Positions 6,256 through 8,872 of a stretch of DNA of 8,872 nt are shown one piece after another. A model generated the notes under the pieces. That model had not been told where the DNA came from and made no database searches. It saw only the letters and a list, made by a program, of their open reading frames with translations. The position numbers and the translations under genes are program-made. Origin of the DNA: an uncultured Chloroflexota bacterium (GTDB taxonomy: Bacteria > Chloroflexota > Dehalococcoidia > Dehalococcoidales > RBG-16-60-22). How positions within the stretch are numbered: position 1 is the first letter of the stretch; the number at the start of each line of letters is the position of its first letter. The stretch spans positions 1-8,872 of the forward strand of contig CAIWTG010000074.1 in assembly GCA_903915565.1 (NCBI GenBank), read 5' to 3'.

Positions 6256-7563
6256 TTACGCGAAACGGTAAGACACCAAACCCGCCGGTACTTTGGGGTA
6301 AAAATAGGTGGATTTGTGCGGCATGCGGTCGCCGCTGTCGGCGATGGCTTTAATGGCTTCGGGCTTGACGGGATTGACGATGATACACAGCTGAAATTCG
6401 CCGTCCATGACTTTAGCGATGGACTCCGCGGCGTCGTGATTATAGTCGAGGCCAGTGGCGGCTTTTTCCTGCGTCATGCCGAGCAGCTCTTCCAGGATTA
6501 CATGGTCGACGATGCTGACATCCAGCTGCTGGTAAATTTTCGAGTGGAATGCCGGGAACATTGGGCGGACGGCTTGCGGTTCTCGCACCGAAAGGACCAT
6601 TAAATAATCAGGCTTTAAGCCATATAAAATAAGCCTGGTATCGTCACCCGCCAGCAGACCGGATATTTGAGCATTTAAGTTTTTCTTATCTAGAGGGTAT
6701 TCGATAATCATGAAAAATTTATTAAGTCTGGCGGCTAAATCATCCAGTGCCGCTTGTGTTAGGCCGCGTACTAATCGGTGCGCCGGCAAAATGACTAAAC
6801 CCGGGTCGGCAATATCCACCAGCGTCATCATTACGTAGTCGTAAGGCGCCTCCATAACCCCCTGCAGGGCGCTGCTTCGCTTTTCTCGCTGGTAAGCTAA
6901 AGCGCTCTCGTACCGGTGATGCCCGTCGGCTATATAGAGAGGCTGACTGGCCAGATTGGCTACTATCCAGTTAATTACTTTGCCGTCGTCAAGCGTCCAG
7001 ATGCGGTGGCTTTCGCCGTTTAGGTTGGCGGCGCTGAAACCAGGTTTATGATGAGATTGCGCATCGAGTTCCCTGGCGATAGCCTTACTGGCGTCCTCAT
7101 AAAGCGACATGATAGGGCTGGTGTTCGCCTGGAGCGTCCAGAGCATGGTCAGACGGTCGCTCTTGGCTTTGGCGAGTGTTCCCTCATGAGGGCGGACCAC
7201 TCCTTTGCTCCAGTCCTCCAACTTAACCAGGCAATAGAGGTTGCGACGCCGCCGCGTCTTGCCCCGGTATGTAAAACTATGCTCGTCAACGTACAGCGAC
7301 GGTTTTTCGTCCGCCACGAGGATTTTTTGCTCCAGCCAGGTCTTCATAGTGGTGGCGGCGCGGGTGTATTTATTGAAAGAGTCTTTGTCCTGCGGCTGCT
7401 CTTTACCCCACTCAATGCGCACGAAGTTATAGTCGCTGCGCTGGTAAAGCTCCTGCTGCATTTGGGGGCTGATGATATCGTATGGAGGGCAAATTACCTT
7501 AGCCAGGTTTTTTATCACCGTGGGGTTGTAGTGTATGCCCTGGAACGGTCGGATATCCGCCAA
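6256..7563 (-). CDS. DUF1015 family protein, possible serine/phosphoserine-linked enzyme
   Basis: The product has 435 residues, typical of full-length DUF1015 proteins. Conserved segments in order are IRPFQGIHYN (4-13), CPPYDIIS (25-32), RPHEGTL (124-130), IADGHHRYESAL (211-222), LDVSIVDHVILEEL (347-360) and GDRMPHKSTYFYPK (411-424). There is no signal peptide or membrane segment, so it should be cytoplasmic. The DGHHR element resembles the phosphate-binding motif of ParB/sulfiredoxin-fold proteins, including free-serine kinases of the SerK type. From established genome context, DUF1015 genes often lie near serA, as here two genes away. I recall, but cannot verify, that a Thermotoga member was reported as a pyrophosphate-dependent serine kinase. 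The start codon is TTG with a strong AAGGGGG site five bases upstream, and the family N-terminus begins right there. Family membership is firm; function is a hypothesis. Confidence 0.9.
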   Translation of the reverse strand: MADIRPFQGIHYNPTVIKNLAKVICPPYDIISPQMQQELYQRSDYNFVRIEWGKEQPQDKDSFNKYTRAATTMKTWLEQKILVADEKPSLYVDEHSFTYRGKTRRRRNLYCLVKLEDWSKGVVRPHEGTLAKAKSDRLTMLWTLQANTSPIMSLYEDASKAIARELDAQSHHKPGFSAANLNGESHRIWTLDDGKVINWIVANLASQPLYIADGHHRYESALAYQREKRSSALQGVMEAPYDYVMMTLVDIADPGLVILPAHRLVRGLTQAALDDLAARLNKFFMIIEYPLDKKNLNAQISGLLAGDDTRLILYGLKPDYLMVLSVREPQAVRPMFPAFHSKIYQQLDVSIVDHVILEELLGMTQEKAATGLDYNHDAAESIAKVMDGEFQLCIIVNPVKPEAIKAIADSGDRMPHKSTYFYPKVPAGLVSYRFA

Positions 7564-7707
7564 GATGTCCCCCTTAACAAACTAACTAATCAAGTTTAAC
7601 TTATGGGGAGAAATGGAGCAAGTGGTTTAAGAAGTATTAGTTATTGTCATACTAAGCGCTTGTGGTGAGTTCATCGTACCATAGCGAAGTATCTCGTGGA
7701 GGGGTTT
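7564..7707. other. Divergent intergenic region between DUF1015 and the hydrolase leader ORF
   Basis: This stretch separates the divergent minus-strand and plus-strand transcription units and must hold their promoters. I searched both strands and saw no convincing -35/-10 pair. It contains an 11-base dyad AAGTTTAACTT (7592-7602), the palindrome AAGCGCTT (7654-7661) inside a larger imperfect hairpin (7651-7690), the AAGGGGG ribosome site for the DUF1015 TTG start, and the GGAGG site for the upstream ORF (7698-7702). No riboswitch class was recognised. Confidence 0.6.
7651..7690 (+). promoter_or_regulatory. Imperfect hairpin or dyad upstream of the leader ORF
   Basis: The arms ACT, CGCT and GTGGT pair with ACCAT, AGCG and AGT. 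TGGT (7663-7666) pairs with ACCA (7678-7681), G7662 with T7682 as a wobble, CGCT (7657-7660) with AGCG (7683-7686), and ACT (7651-7653) with AGT (7688-7690). There is a single bulged T at 7661, an internal loop of three bases against one, and an 11-base apical loop. It ends eight bases before the GGAGG ribosome site. There is no U-tract, so it is not a terminator. It could be a leader RNA structure or an operator, or chance. Confidence 0.3.
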
Positions 7708-7767
7708 ATGACTTGTTGTTTACATCGAATGCACAGGAAAACAAATTCCGTTATACTTATATCGTGA
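7708..7767 (+). CDS. Short upstream ORF (19 codons) overlapping the hydrolase start
   Basis: The ATG at 7708 has a perfect GGAGG ribosome site (7698-7702) with a five-base spacer, the best initiation signal on this strand of the window. It encodes MTCCLHRMHRKTNSVILIS, a basic peptide with two consecutive Cys codons (TGT TGT) near the start. The TGA stop at 7765-7767 overlaps the GTG start of the downstream hydrolase as GTGA, a classic translational-coupling arrangement, and the hydrolase GTG has no ribosome site of its own. Nothing recognisable is encoded, so a role as a leader peptide is the most economical reading. The alternative is that the GGAGG site serves in-frame TTG codons (7713 or 7716) as an extended hydrolase start. 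Inferred from signals only; no homology evidence. Confidence 0.5.
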   Translation: MTCCLHRMHRKTNSVILIS

Positions 7768-8378
7768 TAATTCGTAAACTCGTCGTCGGCCCTTATGCCA
7801 GCAATTGCTATATCGTGGGGGATGAAGCGACTAAAGAGGGGATGATTATTGACCCCGGCGCTAATGCTCCCGAAATTATGAAGACGGTTGAAAAGGCTGA
7901 ACTTAAGATAAAACTTATCGTCTTAACCCACCGCCACCCCGACCATGTGGGCGCGGCGGCACAGGTGCTGGAAAAAACCAAAGCCGAACTGGCTGCCCAC
8001 GAAGAGTGCGCCAAATACCTCCCCCAGTCTCCCAGCTATGTTTACGAAAAGCCTTATGAGGGTGCTCCCAAACCTACCAGAATCCTCAACGACGGCGACG
8101 TTATAGATATCGGAGGACTGCACTTCAAGGTACTGCATACGCCCGGCCATACGCCCTGCGGAATTAGCCTTGCGGGGGAGGGGCACGTCTTTACCGGAGA
8201 TACGCTGTTTAACTACGGCATCGGCCGTTACGACCTTATTGACGGCGACTATAACGCGTTGATTAAGGGCATTAAGACCAAACTGTTAACCTTACCACCG
8301 GAAACTATCGTCCACCCCGGTCATGGCCCCGATTCCACCATCGCCACGGAAATCAGAGCTAATACCTTCTTAAGATAA
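7764..8378 (+). CDS. Metallo-beta-lactamase-fold hydrolase (glyoxalase II-like, YcbL group)
   Basis: The 204-residue product is a compact binuclear metal hydrolase of the glyoxalase II-like group, probably cytoplasmic and probably acting on a thioester such as a hydroxyacyl-thiol; the true substrate is not evident. Counting from GTG 7764, the metal ligands are all present: THRHPDH (His56, His58, Asp60, His61), His129 in HTPGHTPCG, Asp146 in FTGDTLF, and His187 in HPGHGPDS. The N-terminus MIIRKLVVGPYASNCYIV is the normal family start, so I choose GTG 7764. The frame stays open upstream to GTG 7662 and includes TTG codons at 7713 and 7716, but that 34-residue extension has no family resemblance. 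GTG 7764 lacks a ribosome site and overlaps the stop of the short ORF, implying coupled translation. A TATACT hexamer (7752-7757) seven bases before it leaves a leaderless transcript possible. The gene converges on acr3. Confidence 0.92.
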   Translation: MIIRKLVVGPYASNCYIVGDEATKEGMIIDPGANAPEIMKTVEKAELKIKLIVLTHRHPDHVGAAAQVLEKTKAELAAHEECAKYLPQSPSYVYEKPYEGAPKPTRILNDGDVIDIGGLHFKVLHTPGHTPCGISLAGEGHVFTGDTLFNYGIGRYDLIDGDYNALIKGIKTKLLTLPPETIVHPGHGPDSTIATEIRANTFLR

Positions 8379-8381
8379 ACT

Positions 8382-8872
8382 TTAGGCTGGCTGCTTCTTC
8401 TGCCAGTATTTCTTCTGGAACCAGAGCGCCAGGTTTACTAACGATATCAACACCGGCACCTCTACCAGCGGCCCGATAACCGCCGCAAAAGCCTCCCCAC
8501 TCCCGATGCCGAACACCGCTATTGTTACGGCAATTGCCAGTTCGAAGTTGTTGGAAGACGCCGTAAAAGCTATAGCAGTTGTCTGGCTGTAGTCCGCCCC
8601 AATCCTTTTCCCCATCCAGAAGGACACCAAAAACATGATAACAAAATAAATTAGTAGCGGTACGGCTATTTCCAACACGTCCAGCGGTATCTGCACGATT
8701 AAGTTGCCCTTGAGCGAGAACATCACGATGATGGTAAACAACAGCGCCGCCAGCGTTATCCAGCTTATCTTGGGGATGAACTTCGTCTCGTACCACTCGC
8801 GTCCTCTAGTCTTTAAAAAGATAAAGCGCGTCAGCATCCCGCCGAAGAATGGAATCCCCAGGTAAATCAACA
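8382..8872 (-). CDS. acr3: Acr3-type arsenite efflux permease, C-terminal part (cut by window end)
   Basis: Acr3 exports arsenite, and in some members antimonite, across the cytoplasmic membrane. Only about the last 163 residues are in the window; the full protein is normally near 350-400 residues, and the true start lies beyond 8872. Strong hydrophobic segments lie at about residues 36-53, 63-84, 97-121 and 127-150, counting from the first Met in the window (8870). The diagnostic stretch FTASSNNFELAIA (102-114), with its conserved glutamate, is followed by AVIGPLVEVPVLI (130-142), matching Acr3 rather than ArsB or other bile-acid/sodium symporter relatives. The conserved cysteine of transmembrane helix 4 would be outside the window. 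The stop codon sits three bases from the stop of the convergent hydrolase gene. No arsR or arsC is visible here. Confidence 0.92.
   Translation of the reverse strand, partial: LIYLGIPFFGGMLTRFIFLKTRGREWYETKFIPKISWITLAALLFTIIVMFSLKGNLIVQIPLDVLEIAVPLLIYFVIMFLVSFWMGKRIGADYSQTTAIAFTASSNNFELAIAVTIAVFGIGSGEAFAAVIGPLVEVPVLISLVNLALWFQKKYWQKKQPA

Noticed and set aside
6236..6265. Possible terminator hairpin (CGCG arms around the DUF1015 stop codon)
   Set aside because: The stem is only four base pairs, CGCG is itself a palindrome, and there is no proper T-tract. It is too weak to call.
7048..7599. Plus-strand open frame of 183 codons opposite the DUF1015 gene
   Set aside because: It is antisense to a well-conserved family protein, and its translation has no recognisable domain or credible ribosome site. 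It is a shadow of the codon pattern.
7592..7602. 11-base dyad AAGTTTAACTT as an operator
   Set aside because: It is short, AT-rich and single-copy in the region, as expected by chance; it is only mentioned in the intergenic entry.
7662..7763. Extended 34-residue N-terminus of the hydrolase from GTG 7662
   Set aside because: The extension does not resemble the family, GTG 7662 lacks a ribosome site and lies in the stem of the hairpin, and the conserved protein begins exactly at GTG 7764.
8359..8796. Minus-strand frame of 145 codons overlapping acr3 in another frame
   Set aside because: The acr3 frame carries conserved permease motifs and membrane segments; the overlapping frame is not hydrophobic and runs past the stop codon of the convergent hydrolase gene.

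Overview
The window looks like chromosome of a free-living anaerobic bacterium, most likely of the Chloroflexota, class Dehalococcoidia. That placement is an inference from gene order, family mix and codon style; there is no rRNA or marker phylogeny here. It is dense housekeeping sequence of moderate GC content with no mobile elements, CRISPR arrays, rRNA or tRNA genes.

Positions 1-7563 hold seven genes, all on the minus strand. Read in transcription order they are: a DUF1015 protein (TTG start, 7563-6256); ribF, riboflavin kinase/FAD synthetase (6101-5169); tyrS, tyrosyl-tRNA synthetase (5153-3945); a class V PLP aminotransferase (3917-2826); serA, D-3-phosphoglycerate dehydrogenase of the long ACT-domain type (2809-1217); a rhodanese-domain lipoprotein (1212-706); and a family 4 uracil-DNA glycosylase (637-32). 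Gaps from ribF to the rhodanese gene are only 4-27 bp, which suggests an operon. Two promoter-like elements (TTGACG-17-TAACAT before ribF, TTGACT-17-TATCAT before the glycosylase) suggest extra start points and decide the start codons of both genes.

The aminotransferase and SerA supply the first two steps of the phosphorylated serine pathway. No SerB phosphatase or classical SerC is present. The DUF1015 protein, with a ParB/SerK-like DGHHR motif, is a candidate partner acting on serine or phosphoserine. The glycosylase ends in QLNMF, which looks like a sliding-clamp binding peptide.

From 7564 to 7763 lies a divergent region of about 200 bp. It holds an imperfect hairpin (7651-7690) and a well-formed 19-codon upstream ORF with a perfect GGAGG ribosome site and tandem Cys codons. 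The stop codon of this ORF overlaps the GTG start of a plus-strand metallo-beta-lactamase-fold hydrolase (7764-8378) in a GTGA junction. That gene converges, with 3 bp between stop codons, on the C-terminal part of an Acr3-type arsenite efflux permease (8382-8872, minus), which is cut by the window end.

The points most worth following are the upstream ORF coupled to the hydrolase gene, the DUF1015/serine connection, and the clamp motif on the glycosylase.
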